Below, piece by piece: positions 8,580 to 16,069 of a stretch of DNA of 64,000 nt. The notes under the pieces are model-generated. The model had not been told where the DNA came from. It did not search any database and saw only the letters and a list, made by a program, of their open reading frames with translations. The DNA comes from Thermoplasmata archaeon. Its GTDB lineage: Archaea > Thermoplasmatota > Thermoplasmata > Thermoplasmatales > Thermoplasmataceae. The position numbers were made by a program, and so were the translations under genes. The stretch spans positions 6,294 to 70,293 of the forward strand of contig JAJZOK010000151.1 of the NCBI GenBank assembly GCA_021811525.1, given 5' to 3'. Positions within the stretch are counted from its first letter, which is position 1; each line of letters begins with the position of its first letter.

Positions 8580-10139
8580 ATGGAAACATTAGTGGAACAT
8601 AAGTCTCTAAGGACAAGGAGAATATATGCCATGCCGGGGCAGCCTGGGAGCATTGTATCCGTGAAGGCGAAATATGAGAACTTCATAGGAGGAAGGTGGA
8701 TAAAGCCCTCAATGGGGCATTACATGGACGACCTGTCCCCGGTGAATGGGAGGCGAATCACAAAGGTCCCTAGATCCACCATGGAAGACGTTGAGCTGGC
8801 GCTAGATGCGGCGCATGAAGATAAGGATGCTTGGGCAGAGACTTCCCTTGCAGATCGTGCCATGGTGCTGAATAGAATTGCTGATGCCATTGAATTGAAC
8901 CTTGAGATGCTTTCAGTAGCTGAAACCTACGAAAGCGGGAAGCCAGTAAGGGAAACACTCAATCAGGACATACCACTGGCTGCGGACCATTTCAGGTACT
9001 TCGCCGGAGCCACCCGTACCCTTGAAGGATCAATCACGGAGATTGACAGGGACACAGTCTCCTATCACTTCCATGAGCCAGTTGGAGTAGTTGCCCAGAT
9101 CATACCCTTTAACTTTCCAATCCTCTTGGCGGCATGGAAGATAGCCCCAGCCCTTGCTGCTGGCAACTGCACAATAGTCAAGCCCTCTTCCTCTACGCCC
9201 TGGTCCATACTGAAACTCATGGAACTTATACAGGATATTGTGCCCCCAGGTGTTGTGAACGTGATTACCGGGCCGGGCCCTGAAATCGGCAGGGCCCTTG
9301 CCAGCAACAGGAGAGTTGCAAAGGTTGCGTTCACGGGAAAAACAGTTACAGGAAAGCTCATAATGCAATACACTGCCGAAAACCTCATCCCTTCCACTAC
9401 AGAACTGGGAGGGAAGTCGCCGAACATATTCTTCGAGGATGTAATGTCAAAAGATGATGAATTCCGTGAGAAAGCAATAGAGGGCCTGGTGTTGTATGCA
9501 TTCAACAAGGGAGAGGTTTCCACATGCCCCTCCAGGGCATTGATCCAGGAGTCGGTTTACCATGAGTTCATGGACCTCGCACTTGACAAGATCAGGCGCA
9601 TCAAGGAAGGAAACCCATTTGACACATCAACCCAGGTTGGGCCCCAGGCTTCCGAACAGCAACTAGAGAAAGTAATGGCCTATGTTGACATTGGAAAGCA
9701 GGAAGGTGCAAAACTTCTTATTGGTGGCCACAGGGCAAAGGTAGCCGAGTCCATTAAGGACGGATACTACTTTGAGCCAACAGTGTTTGAAGGGGACAAC
9801 AGAATGAGGATTTTCCAGGAGGAAATCTTCGGCCCAGTCCTTTCAGTCACCACATTCAAGGATGAAGCTGATGCAGTACGTATCGCTAACGACTCTGCCT
9901 TTGGCCTCGGTGCAGGGGTCTGGACAAGAGATTCTATGAGGGCCTACAGAATAGGAAGAGCCATAAAAGCTGGAAGAGTCTGGATAAACAACTACCATAT
10001 CTATCCTGCTGGGCCTGCTTTCAGCGGATACAGGATTTCAGGGATTGGAGGGGAGAACCACAAAATGATGCTTGATCAATACACGCAGACAAAGAATCTG
10101 CTCATAAGCTACAATTCTAAGCCAATGGGGCTGTTCTGA
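8580..10139 (+). CDS. AldB-like aldehyde dehydrogenase with Ser in place of the catalytic Cys
   Basis: This 519-residue protein matches the acetaldehyde/chloroacetaldehyde dehydrogenase (AldB) branch of the NAD(P)-dependent ALDH superfamily over its whole length. Seen: oxyanion Asn in PFNFPI, general base in ELGGKSPN, EEIFGPVLSVTTF, and the end KPMGLF typical of AldB. The catalytic loop reads NKGEVSTCPSR. From my recollection of the family the usual form is GEVCTCPSR, so the nucleophile position (residue 314) is Ser. A Cys remains two residues later (316). The start is fixed by GGTGAGG just upstream. The DUF779 gene follows after 12 bases, as it does beside aldB in many bacteria. Activity as a dehydrogenase is therefore uncertain. 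Confidence 0.85.
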   Translation: METLVEHKSLRTRRIYAMPGQPGSIVSVKAKYENFIGGRWIKPSMGHYMDDLSPVNGRRITKVPRSTMEDVELALDAAHEDKDAWAETSLADRAMVLNRIADAIELNLEMLSVAETYESGKPVRETLNQDIPLAADHFRYFAGATRTLEGSITEIDRDTVSYHFHEPVGVVAQIIPFNFPILLAAWKIAPALAAGNCTIVKPSSSTPWSILKLMELIQDIVPPGVVNVITGPGPEIGRALASNRRVAKVAFTGKTVTGKLIMQYTAENLIPSTTELGGKSPNIFFEDVMSKDDEFREKAIEGLVLYAFNKGEVSTCPSRALIQESVYHEFMDLALDKIRRIKEGNPFDTSTQVGPQASEQQLEKVMAYVDIGKQEGAKLLIGGHRAKVAESIKDGYYFEPTVFEGDNRMRIFQEEIFGPVLSVTTFKDEADAVRIANDSAFGLGAGVWTRDSMRAYRIGRAIKAGRVWINNYHIYPAGPAFSGYRISGIGGENHKMMLDQYTQTKNLLISYNSKPMGLF

Positions 10140-10151
10140 AATGAGGAGAGA

Positions 10152-10502
10152 ATGACAGGAGAGCGCGTGACGGCAACGCCTGAAGCCAGGGAGGCAATAC
10201 AAAGGCTGAAGAGAGAAGTAGGGCCAATAATGTTCTACCAGCCCGGCGGCTGCTTCGACGGCAGCCTCCCGATCTGCTTCAAACTAGTGGAATTTATAAT
10301 CGGTGAAAACGATATCTTTCTAGGCAAAGTAGACGGCACTCCTGTCTACATTGACAGCAGGCAGTATGAAGAGTGGAAGAATACACAGCTTGTGCTGGAT
10401 GTTGCACCCGGGGAATCAGTAGGATTTTCCATCGCTGCCGGGGATAACCTCCATTTTGTAACCAAGTCAAATTTCATGAAGGCTGATTTCGTCATTAGAT
10501 AG
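10152..10502 (+). CDS. DUF779 family protein, partner of the AldB-like dehydrogenase
   Basis: This 116-residue protein matches DUF779, a small family encoded beside AldB-type aldehyde dehydrogenases and thought to assist them. The family features are present: an N-terminal ATPEA helix, MFYQPGGC-x-DGS-x-PIC, FLGKVDGTPVYI, the W in YEEWKNTQLVLDV, and GFSIAAGDNLHF. From memory the family motif is GGCCDGSSPMC. Here the second Cys is Phe (residue 35), leaving Cys34 and Cys42. GAGGAG precedes the ATG, so translation follows from the upstream dehydrogenase in one operon. The Cys change parallels the Cys loss in the partner enzyme. Confidence 0.8.
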   Translation: MTGERVTATPEAREAIQRLKREVGPIMFYQPGGCFDGSLPICFKLVEFIIGENDIFLGKVDGTPVYIDSRQYEEWKNTQLVLDVAPGESVGFSIAAGDNLHFVTKSNFMKADFVIR

Positions 10503-10587
10503 CTTTGTGAAAAAAGTCAAGAAGTATGTTAATAAGTCTCAAATCGGGCCACTTATTTCAGGATCGATCCTATTCTATGTACCGCCT

Positions 10588-12027
10588 TTAACTTGTTGCA
10601 GATGACTCTGACTCAAGCTCGAGGCCTTTTTTCCTTTCGGAGCCACGGAAAAATGACATTACGCCTGCAAGAATCAAAAATGCAAGGCAGAGCCATAGGG
10701 CAGAATGGATTCCACCAAGGAACTGCCTGGAAACTCCACCATCCAAAGAACCTTCCCCGAGAAAAACCTTGAATGCCACGTACCTCGGAACGCTTAAAGA
10801 AGCAACTGAGATAGATATGACGTAGCTTAGCAGTGTGCCTATGGACGATAGTGTTCTCAGAAGCCCTGAGATAGAGCCATAAAGGTTCCTTGGTGTGCTG
10901 GACATGACGGCACTGCTGTTGGAGGGCCAGAACATGGCCCCACCTATGCCTGAAATAACGGAAGCAACAATCAAGACTAGAATGCCGGTGTTCACCTGAA
11001 GCTGCAGGTATATCAGCACAGCAACTGCCATCATGAAAATGCCAATGGATGCAACTATTGAGGCCCCGAATCTGTCAGAGAGGCCTCCCATCTTTGGAGA
11101 AACCAGGCTCGAAATAATGTATCCCGGGACAAGCAGAAGGGAAGCGTCAAGCGGATCGTATCCTCTTATTCCCTGAAGATACATAATGAGCAGAAAGACC
11201 ACCGCAAGATAACCAAGTGCCTGCATGAGAGATGCAAGAAGAGAGAGCGAAAGTGAGTGCACCTTGAAGGCTTCCAGCCTGATGACGGGATTGCTTGGGT
11301 ACCTTTCGTAAATTATGAATGGAATTATTAGCGCTCCTCCGATGGCTATAAGAGACAGGTTGAACGAGTTGATCCCTCTGCCAGCAATGTCAGTGGCCCC
11401 GTAAGATGCAAGGGTAAGGGACGCGGTAAGAAGCCCCATTCCAACATAGTCGATTTTTGCGTCTTTCTTGTTGTTGTCTCGGATGAATGTAATTCCAAGA
11501 ATGAATCCTATAAGGCCTATTGGGATATTTATGAAAAATATATACTGCCACCCTAGAAAAGTTGTTATTATCCCCCCGAGTACTATTCCAAGGGTACCAC
11601 CAATGCTCCAGCCCATGGAGGTATATCCGAATGCCTTTCCCCTTTCTTTCGGACCGAAGTAATCTGCAATTATGGCATTGCTGTTTGCCTGCATGAGGGC
11701 AGCTCCGATAGCCTGAATCCCTCTGAAAGTAACCAGGTAGTAAATCCCCGGTGAAAATCCGCAGGCTGCCGACCCGGCAGTGAATATCACGAAACCAGCG
11801 TTGAAGATTCTTCCCCTGCCATATATGTCACCCAGCCCGCCAAGCTGAGTTGTTAGCACGGCCACAATAAGCAGGTAGATTATGATTATCCAGATTGAGA
11901 TGAAAAGATTTGCAGACAGGCTAGACGTAATTGTTGGTAGTGCAAGAATGACAATTGTGGTGTCTATTGCTGACATCAGGGTTCCAATAAGTACGCTCAA
12001 CAGTACCAGATTCCTGTGTGAACCCAT
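10588..12027 (-). CDS. MFS efflux transporter, DHA2 (14-TM, EmrB/QacA) family
   Basis: This 479-residue protein has about 14 membrane segments. TM1 carries SAIDTTIVILALPTI, the DHA2 motif D1 (LDxTIVNVALP type), and the loop after TM2 has GGLGDIYGRGRIF (motif A). Further matches are FRGIQAIGAAL (motif B) and the TM5 antiporter motif region GGTLGIVLGG. These are drug:H+ antiporters of the cytoplasmic membrane. The ATG follows the stop of the upstream gene by two bases, so the two are one operon and probably translationally coupled. The upstream protein may be its regulator. Substrate unknown. Confidence 0.85.
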   Translation of the reverse strand: MGSHRNLVLLSVLIGTLMSAIDTTIVILALPTITSSLSANLFISIWIIIIYLLIVAVLTTQLGGLGDIYGRGRIFNAGFVIFTAGSAACGFSPGIYYLVTFRGIQAIGAALMQANSNAIIADYFGPKERGKAFGYTSMGWSIGGTLGIVLGGIITTFLGWQYIFFINIPIGLIGFILGITFIRDNNKKDAKIDYVGMGLLTASLTLASYGATDIAGRGINSFNLSLIAIGGALIIPFIIYERYPSNPVIRLEAFKVHSLSLSLLASLMQALGYLAVVFLLIMYLQGIRGYDPLDASLLLVPGYIISSLVSPKMGGLSDRFGASIVASIGIFMMAVAVLIYLQLQVNTGILVLIVASVISGIGGAMFWPSNSSAVMSSTPRNLYGSISGLLRTLSSIGTLLSYVISISVASLSVPRYVAFKVFLGEGSLDGGVSRQFLGGIHSALWLCLAFLILAGVMSFFRGSERKKGLELESESSATS

Positions 12028-12029
12028 TT

Positions 12030-12995
12030 TTATTGCACCAAGTCAACCTTTGAATGGAGCCACTCGTTTGCAAGTTCTTCCCCGTGTTTCTTCATCATGT
12101 TGTAGTTGGTTTTCAATTGGCCAGCTGAAACACTGTCCCTTATCATTGCTGCATCTCCAGTCTTTTCGACAAGACCCAAGGTTTCAAGAATGCGTATTTT
12201 CCTTGGGTCAAAAGCTGGCCTTTTCAGTTCACGTGAATTCTTTGTCTCAAGATTGTAGAGGACAGTTTTCAGCAGCCTGCTGTTTTCGAAATCCTTGTAC
12301 TTTTCATTTTCCCGCAGGCCGGAAAAGCTTGCCGCCAGTATTTCCCTTATCCTTCCGTTTTCAGGGATGGGAACAGAGAAATTTGCCTTGGCTGGATATA
12401 TGAACCTTACCCGACCCGCGGAGTTGCCTTTTAGCTCGTGAAACAGATATAGGATGCGAACATCTGAATTTAACAAGAATGCTCTGTGAATTCCCTCTGT
12501 TGACATAGCAAGATCTCCCTCAACCATACCCATCATATGTTCCGGCATGAAATCGTCAGGCAGGAATGCATTATTCTTAAGGTCAAATATAGCTTCTTCA
12601 ATCTTAACTGGCCTGTCATTCTGGGCGACCTTTTCGATCGAGAACTGATACAGATGAAGATTCATTGCATCCTTAACCATCATTGTTTTAATGTCATGGG
12701 AATCGTGGGAGGCGTGAGCCTGCACTCCAAGGGACTCCCTCATTCTGAGCACCATTAACTGTACACCATCTTTTACGATTGGCTCAACCTTTGCGTCAGG
12801 TATTTCCTCTAGCTCTTCTAGGACAGCGTCCTCTGAAAATCCCGTATTAATGGAAATTGAGCTAATAGACCAGGGGGCCAGGACAGATTTACCTGCACCC
12901 GGTTCGTCCGGATTAAGAGGTAAAAAGTTCTCTAGGATATTCCTTATGGAATAAGTGTCATTGAGGTACTTCAGTATCTGGTTTTTAGCATCCAT
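12030..12995 (-). CDS. Uncharacterised protein with possible N-terminal winged helix, linked to efflux pump
   Basis: I do not recognise this 321-residue soluble protein. Residues about 40-65 (SISSISINTGFSEDAVLEELEEI) look like a helix-turn-helix or winged-helix segment, and residues about 270-290 (KIRILETLGLVEKTGD) resemble a second one. The middle is mixed alpha/beta with a His/Met-rich loop (HASHDSH, PEHMMGM). There is no signal peptide or membrane segment. GGAGA precedes the ATG. Its position as first gene before an efflux pump, and divergent from another unknown gene, suggests a ligand-responsive regulator, but that is inference. Confidence 0.6.
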   Translation of the reverse strand: MDAKNQILKYLNDTYSIRNILENFLPLNPDEPGAGKSVLAPWSISSISINTGFSEDAVLEELEEIPDAKVEPIVKDGVQLMVLRMRESLGVQAHASHDSHDIKTMMVKDAMNLHLYQFSIEKVAQNDRPVKIEEAIFDLKNNAFLPDDFMPEHMMGMVEGDLAMSTEGIHRAFLLNSDVRILYLFHELKGNSAGRVRFIYPAKANFSVPIPENGRIREILAASFSGLRENEKYKDFENSRLLKTVLYNLETKNSRELKRPAFDPRKIRILETLGLVEKTGDAAMIRDSVSAGQLKTNYNMMKKHGEELANEWLHSKVDLVQ

Positions 12996-13100
12996 TGTTG
13001 TTTCTCCAGTATATTGCCATAGTAACCTGAAATTTAAGCTCTTTCAAGCCCATGGAGCGAATTACCCAAAATTTCCAATTTTCAACCCTTCATCAGCTAG

Positions 13101-13140
13101 ATATAAATAGAAAGGTAACTTATTAGCTAACATTAACCTG
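13101..13140 (+). promoter_or_regulatory. Promoter with imperfect palindrome before the 13156 gene
   Basis: A TATA-like GATATAAATAG lies near 13100-13110. Downstream, around the perfect 8-bp palindrome TTAGCTAA, the flanks GGTAAC and TTAACC make a longer imperfect palindrome between TATA box and start codon. An operator is possible. GAGG before the ATG at 13156 is the likely ribosome-binding site. Confidence 0.35.
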
Positions 13141-13155
13141 TGAGGCAGGATTTCA

Positions 13156-13758
13156 ATGTCTGGGGACCGTTTTAATTATTACCTCAAAATAATAATGAAT
13201 TCTATTCTGGAAGATTTGCCATTGATAAATGAGCAGTTTGAGAACGACCCCTTCATCTCTTCTGCTGAGGCCGCTGAGCTTGAACGAGTACTTAACAGGC
13301 AACTGAACCTGTATAACCGATTCAGCCTGAAAGTTGTAAATTCATCAACTGGCAGGGAAGAACTCCCTCCAAAATCTGAACTTGACAATTTTGGCAATAC
13401 ATCAGAATTCCTTGGAGCTGAAAGTGCCTTTGGAATAGAATGGAAGATATATGGCCCAAATCCCGGTTTTGCGAATTCCCCCGTCAAGCGGTGGTATTTC
13501 AACAGGAAGATTTCGTCGCTGCTGAATGACATCCTCAAGGATGCGGTCCCTGGCAGAGTCAAGGATTACTTTGACTACCCCCCATGGATAATGGGCACAC
13601 CATATGCACCTGGGACACTATATATGCCAATCAATGAGATAATTAACCTCGCAATCGCAAGAGGTACAATACCAGACTGGGACTACCTGGTTGCGAGAGG
13701 GCTACCAAAACCACTTGTGGACCTCATCAAAGCTGAAAACTTGGATTCCACACTTTGA
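13156..13758 (+). CDS. Uncharacterised 200-residue soluble protein
   Basis: No family is recognised. The N-terminal half is helical and acidic (LERVLNRQLNLYNRF). The second half is Pro/Tyr/Trp-rich (YFDYPPWIMGTPYAPGTLYMP), followed by helices with NEIINLAIARG. There is no signal peptide, membrane segment or clear metal motif. A GAGG ribosome-binding site is about 10 bases upstream and a TATA-like box about 50 bases upstream. It is divergent from the 12030-12995 gene across 160 bases, so the two may share control. Codon use and composition look like those of the neighbours, giving no sign of recent transfer. Confidence 0.65.
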   Translation: MSGDRFNYYLKIIMNSILEDLPLINEQFENDPFISSAEAAELERVLNRQLNLYNRFSLKVVNSSTGREELPPKSELDNFGNTSEFLGAESAFGIEWKIYGPNPGFANSPVKRWYFNRKISSLLNDILKDAVPGRVKDYFDYPPWIMGTPYAPGTLYMPINEIINLAIARGTIPDWDYLVARGLPKPLVDLIKAENLDSTL

Positions 13759-13865
13759 ATTTATCTCTGATTGCGGCATAAACATTGAGCAGATCTGAAA
13801 AATATCAGAATTCTGTTTCAGTGCTTGATGGTAACCTTTTTTATGATTGCTTTGTCTTTACAATT

Positions 13866-14738
13866 ATGAAATACAGGGGAATAATCACGCCAATGCTGAC
13901 TCCGTTCAAATCTGACGGCACAATTGATTATGACGCCACAAAGACCTTGATTGAGTACCTCAAAGGGATAGGGGTAACAGGACTTTTCCCTTGTGGGAGC
14001 ACAGGCCTCTTTCCATTCCTGTCATTTGAGGAACGGGACAAGTTCATGAAATTCGTAATAGAAAATGCTGATGGCCTGAAGGTACTTGCTGGCGTTGGTT
14101 CTTCCTCGACCCAAGAGGCCATTTCACTTGGTAAGTCCATGGCTGATGCAGGAGCCGATGCATTGGTCCTGATGCCAACCTATTACATAACTCCTGGTCA
14201 GCCAGAGATAACAAGGCATTTCTCTGATTTCCTCAATAGCATTGACAAGGAAATGTTCATTTACAATATACCACAGCTATGCGGGGCCAGAATAGAGCTT
14301 GACACTATCAGGAAACTTAAAGGTCAGTATTCCCACATAGTGGGAATCAAGGAAAGTTCTGCCGATATGCGATATTTTTCAATGCTCATGGAATTTTCTG
14401 GAAACGACTTCAGCATCCTTCAAGGCCAGGATGACCTCCTTGTGCCTTCCATGTCAATTGGTGCAGATGGAGGAGTATGCGGCCTTTCCAATTTCTCATC
14501 CGCAGTAGTCAATGCTTACAATGAATACTATGAAGGGAGCCGATCCAAAGCCTCCGAGATACAGGTAAAGCAGATTGACCCTCTGCTCCACATCCTTCTA
14601 GGCACGACCTTCCCCTCAGGGTATTATTTTGCGTTTTACAGCAAGTTTGGAATCAAGGAGGGCGGGTTCAGGTCGCCCATGCTTGAGCCCACTGATGATA
14701 AGAAACATAAGATATCAGTAGCATTGAATCCTGAATAG
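13866..14738 (+). CDS. kdgA: 2-keto-3-deoxygluconate (KDG) aldolase, DHDPS/NAL superfamily
   Basis: This 290-residue class I aldolase belongs to the dihydrodipicolinate synthase superfamily. It resembles archaeal KDG aldolases that split 2-keto-3-deoxygluconate into pyruvate and glyceraldehyde in the non-phosphorylative Entner-Doudoroff pathway. Seen: ITPMLTPF at the start, GSTGLFP (substrate-binding GxxGE-like loop), the Tyr in FIYNIPQ, and the Schiff-base Lys in VGIKESSAD. A T-rich TATA-like run at about 13835-13845 precedes ATG 13866 by about 25 bases, so I reject the longer frame from 13785. Glucose dehydrogenase at 37.9 kb supplies the pathway's first step. Confidence 0.85.
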   Translation: MKYRGIITPMLTPFKSDGTIDYDATKTLIEYLKGIGVTGLFPCGSTGLFPFLSFEERDKFMKFVIENADGLKVLAGVGSSSTQEAISLGKSMADAGADALVLMPTYYITPGQPEITRHFSDFLNSIDKEMFIYNIPQLCGARIELDTIRKLKGQYSHIVGIKESSADMRYFSMLMEFSGNDFSILQGQDDLLVPSMSIGADGGVCGLSNFSSAVVNAYNEYYEGSRSKASEIQVKQIDPLLHILLGTTFPSGYYFAFYSKFGIKEGGFRSPMLEPTDDKKHKISVALNPE

Positions 14739-14749
14739 CTCCAATAAAC

Positions 14750-14793
14750 TATAAATAAACTCTTGGCTTTCCCTGTTACCTTAGTGAAGGAGG
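14750..14793 (+). promoter_or_regulatory. Promoter and ribosome-binding site of the L7Ae-aIF5B operon
   Basis: TATAAATA at 14750-14757 predicts a transcript start near 14780. GGAGG at 14789-14793 sits seven bases before the ATG at 14801, so this operon uses a short leader with a strong ribosome-binding site. Confidence 0.65.
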
Positions 14794-14800
14794 TTCCTAA

Positions 14801-15169
14801 ATGGATAAAAATAGTTACGTGAAATTTGAAACTCCCGAGTCCGTGGAAAAGAAATTGTTGGATCTTGTCGAGAATTCTTTCAGAAGTGGAAAGATCAAGA
14901 AGGGAACTAACGAAGTTATCAAATCCATTGAACGAGGAGAAAGCAAGATAGTCGTTATTGCAGAGGATGTTACACCACCTGAAGTGGTATACTACCTTCC
15001 AATGCTTTGCGAAGAGAGAAAGGTACCCTATGCATACGTCAAGAAAAGAAGCGATCTAGGCGCAAAGGTCGGAATTGCATCTGCAGCATCCATATCCGTA
15101 GTGGACTATGGAAAGGGCGAAGACGTATACAAGCAGATTGTATCAGAACTGTCTGAAATAAAGAAGTAA
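14801..15169 (+). CDS. rpl7ae: Ribosomal protein L7Ae
   Basis: This 122-residue kink-turn RNA-binding protein belongs to the large ribosomal subunit. In archaea it is also part of box C/D and H/ACA RNPs and RNase P. The core GTNEVIKSIERGESKIVVIAEDV is the L7Ae signature, followed by PPEVVYYLPMLCEERKVPY and the SDLGAKVGIASAASISV end. Length is normal. It opens the conserved archaeal cluster L7Ae-S28e-L24e-Ndk-aIF5B, whose genes follow within a few bases of one another, coupling ribosome components to initiation factor synthesis. Confidence 0.97.
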   Translation: MDKNSYVKFETPESVEKKLLDLVENSFRSGKIKKGTNEVIKSIERGESKIVVIAEDVTPPEVVYYLPMLCEERKVPYAYVKKRSDLGAKVGIASAASISVVDYGKGEDVYKQIVSELSEIKK

Positions 15170-15180
15170 GGTGAAAAGAA

Positions 15181-15390
15181 TTGGCAGATGAAGGCACCCC
15201 TGCAGAAGTAGTCGAACTGATGGGCAGAACCGGAATGACTGGCGAAGCCACTACAGTAAAAGTTAGAGTACTCTCAGGCAGGGACCAGGGAAGAATCATC
15301 GCCAGAAATGTCCTTGGCCCGGTTAGAGTAGGCGACATCCTGATGCTCAGAGAAACCGCCAGAGAGGCCAAGAGGCTCTCCATACGGTGA
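15181..15390 (+). CDS. rps28e: Ribosomal protein S28e
   Basis: This 69-residue OB-fold protein belongs to the small subunit, near the mRNA exit and decoding region. The family signature is clear: [14 protein letters not shown] ([19 protein letters not shown]), [13 protein letters not shown] and the C-terminal [11 protein letters not shown]. The start is TTG at 15181, with AGGTGA eleven bases upstream at 15170-15175. No in-frame ATG fits. It lies 11 bases after rpl7ae and 4 bases before rpl24e. Confidence 0.95.
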   Translation: MADEGTPAEVVELMGRTGMTGEATTVKVRVLSGRDQGRIIARNVLGPVRVGDILMLRETAREAKRLSIR

Positions 15391-15394
15391 TAAA

Positions 15395-15604
15395 ATGGCA
15401 ACTAGAAACTGCAACTTTTGTGGCTCTCAAATAGAACCTGGCACTGGCATACTGTTTGTAAGGAAGGATGGAAACGTCATGAACTTCTGCAGCAGGAAGT
15501 GCGAAGTAAACATGATTGAGATGCACAGGGTTCCGAGAAGAGTTAGGTGGACCAACGAATACCACAACATCAAGGAAATGAAGAAGCAGAGCACCAAAAA
15601 TTGA
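15395..15604 (+). CDS. rpl24e: Ribosomal protein L24e
   Basis: This 69-residue zinc-ribbon protein belongs to the large subunit. Two Cys pairs bind zinc: CNFC (residues 6-9) and CSRKC (33-37). Between them is [16 protein letters not shown], typical of L24e. GGTGA overlaps the stop of rps28e just before the ATG. The end overlaps the annotated ATG alternative of ndk by one base, so the genes are tightly coupled. Confidence 0.95.
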   Translation: MATRNCNFCGSQIEPGTGILFVRKDGNVMNFCSRKCEVNMIEMHRVPRRVRWTNEYHNIKEMKKQSTKN

Positions 15605-15615
15605 TGGTGATATCA

Positions 15616-16062
15616 TTGGAAAGAACTCTTATTTTAGTTAAACCGGATGGCGTCAAAAGGCGCCTCTCCGGAAAAATTTTAGCTCGATTTGAAGAAAAGG
15701 GAATGAAGATCGTCGCCCTTAAGATGCTTCAATTAAGCACTGAAAAGGCAGAACTGCATTACTCTGTACATAAAGAAAAACCATTTTTCAGGGACCTTGT
15801 GAATTACATAACTTCTGGACCAATAATCGCCGCTGTCCTTGAGGGAACGAACTGCATCAACGCTACCAGAAATCTTCTTGGAGCCACAGATGGATCAAAG
15901 GCGCAGCCTGGGACTATCAGAGGCGATTATTCCATGGGAATAGAAAAGAACATCGTCCATGCATCAGATTCCCCTGAATCATACAAGCATGAGTTTCCCA
16001 TATATTTCAGTGAAAACGAAATATTAGAAGCACAATACGGCGACGAACCACACATCTTCTGA
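15616..16062 (+). CDS. ndk: Nucleoside diphosphate kinase
   Basis: This 148-residue enzyme transfers the gamma phosphate of ATP to NDPs through a phosphohistidine. Seen: ERTLILVKPDGVKR at the start, the NDK loop, RNLLGATDGSKAQPGTIRGDY, and the active-site His in NIVHASDSPES. I chose TTG 15616 because GGTGA lies five bases upstream (15606-15610) and the protein then begins exactly where family members do. ATG 15604, overlapping the L24e stop, would add four residues. It keeps its standard place between L24e and aIF5B. Confidence 0.95.
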   Translation: MERTLILVKPDGVKRRLSGKILARFEEKGMKIVALKMLQLSTEKAELHYSVHKEKPFFRDLVNYITSGPIIAAVLEGTNCINATRNLLGATDGSKAQPGTIRGDYSMGIEKNIVHASDSPESYKHEFPIYFSENEILEAQYGDEPHIF

Positions 16063-16069
16063 GGTGGTT

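Noticed and set aside
9065..9523. 152-codon minus-strand frame
   Set aside because: It is a shadow of the aldehyde dehydrogenase; composition shows no independent coding signs.
11882..12403. 173-codon plus-strand frame
   Set aside because: It is antisense to the efflux pump and its partner gene, with no family resemblance.
13785..13865. N-terminal extension of KDG aldolase
   Set aside because: The extension runs through the TATA-like promoter, and the protein family begins at ATG 13866.
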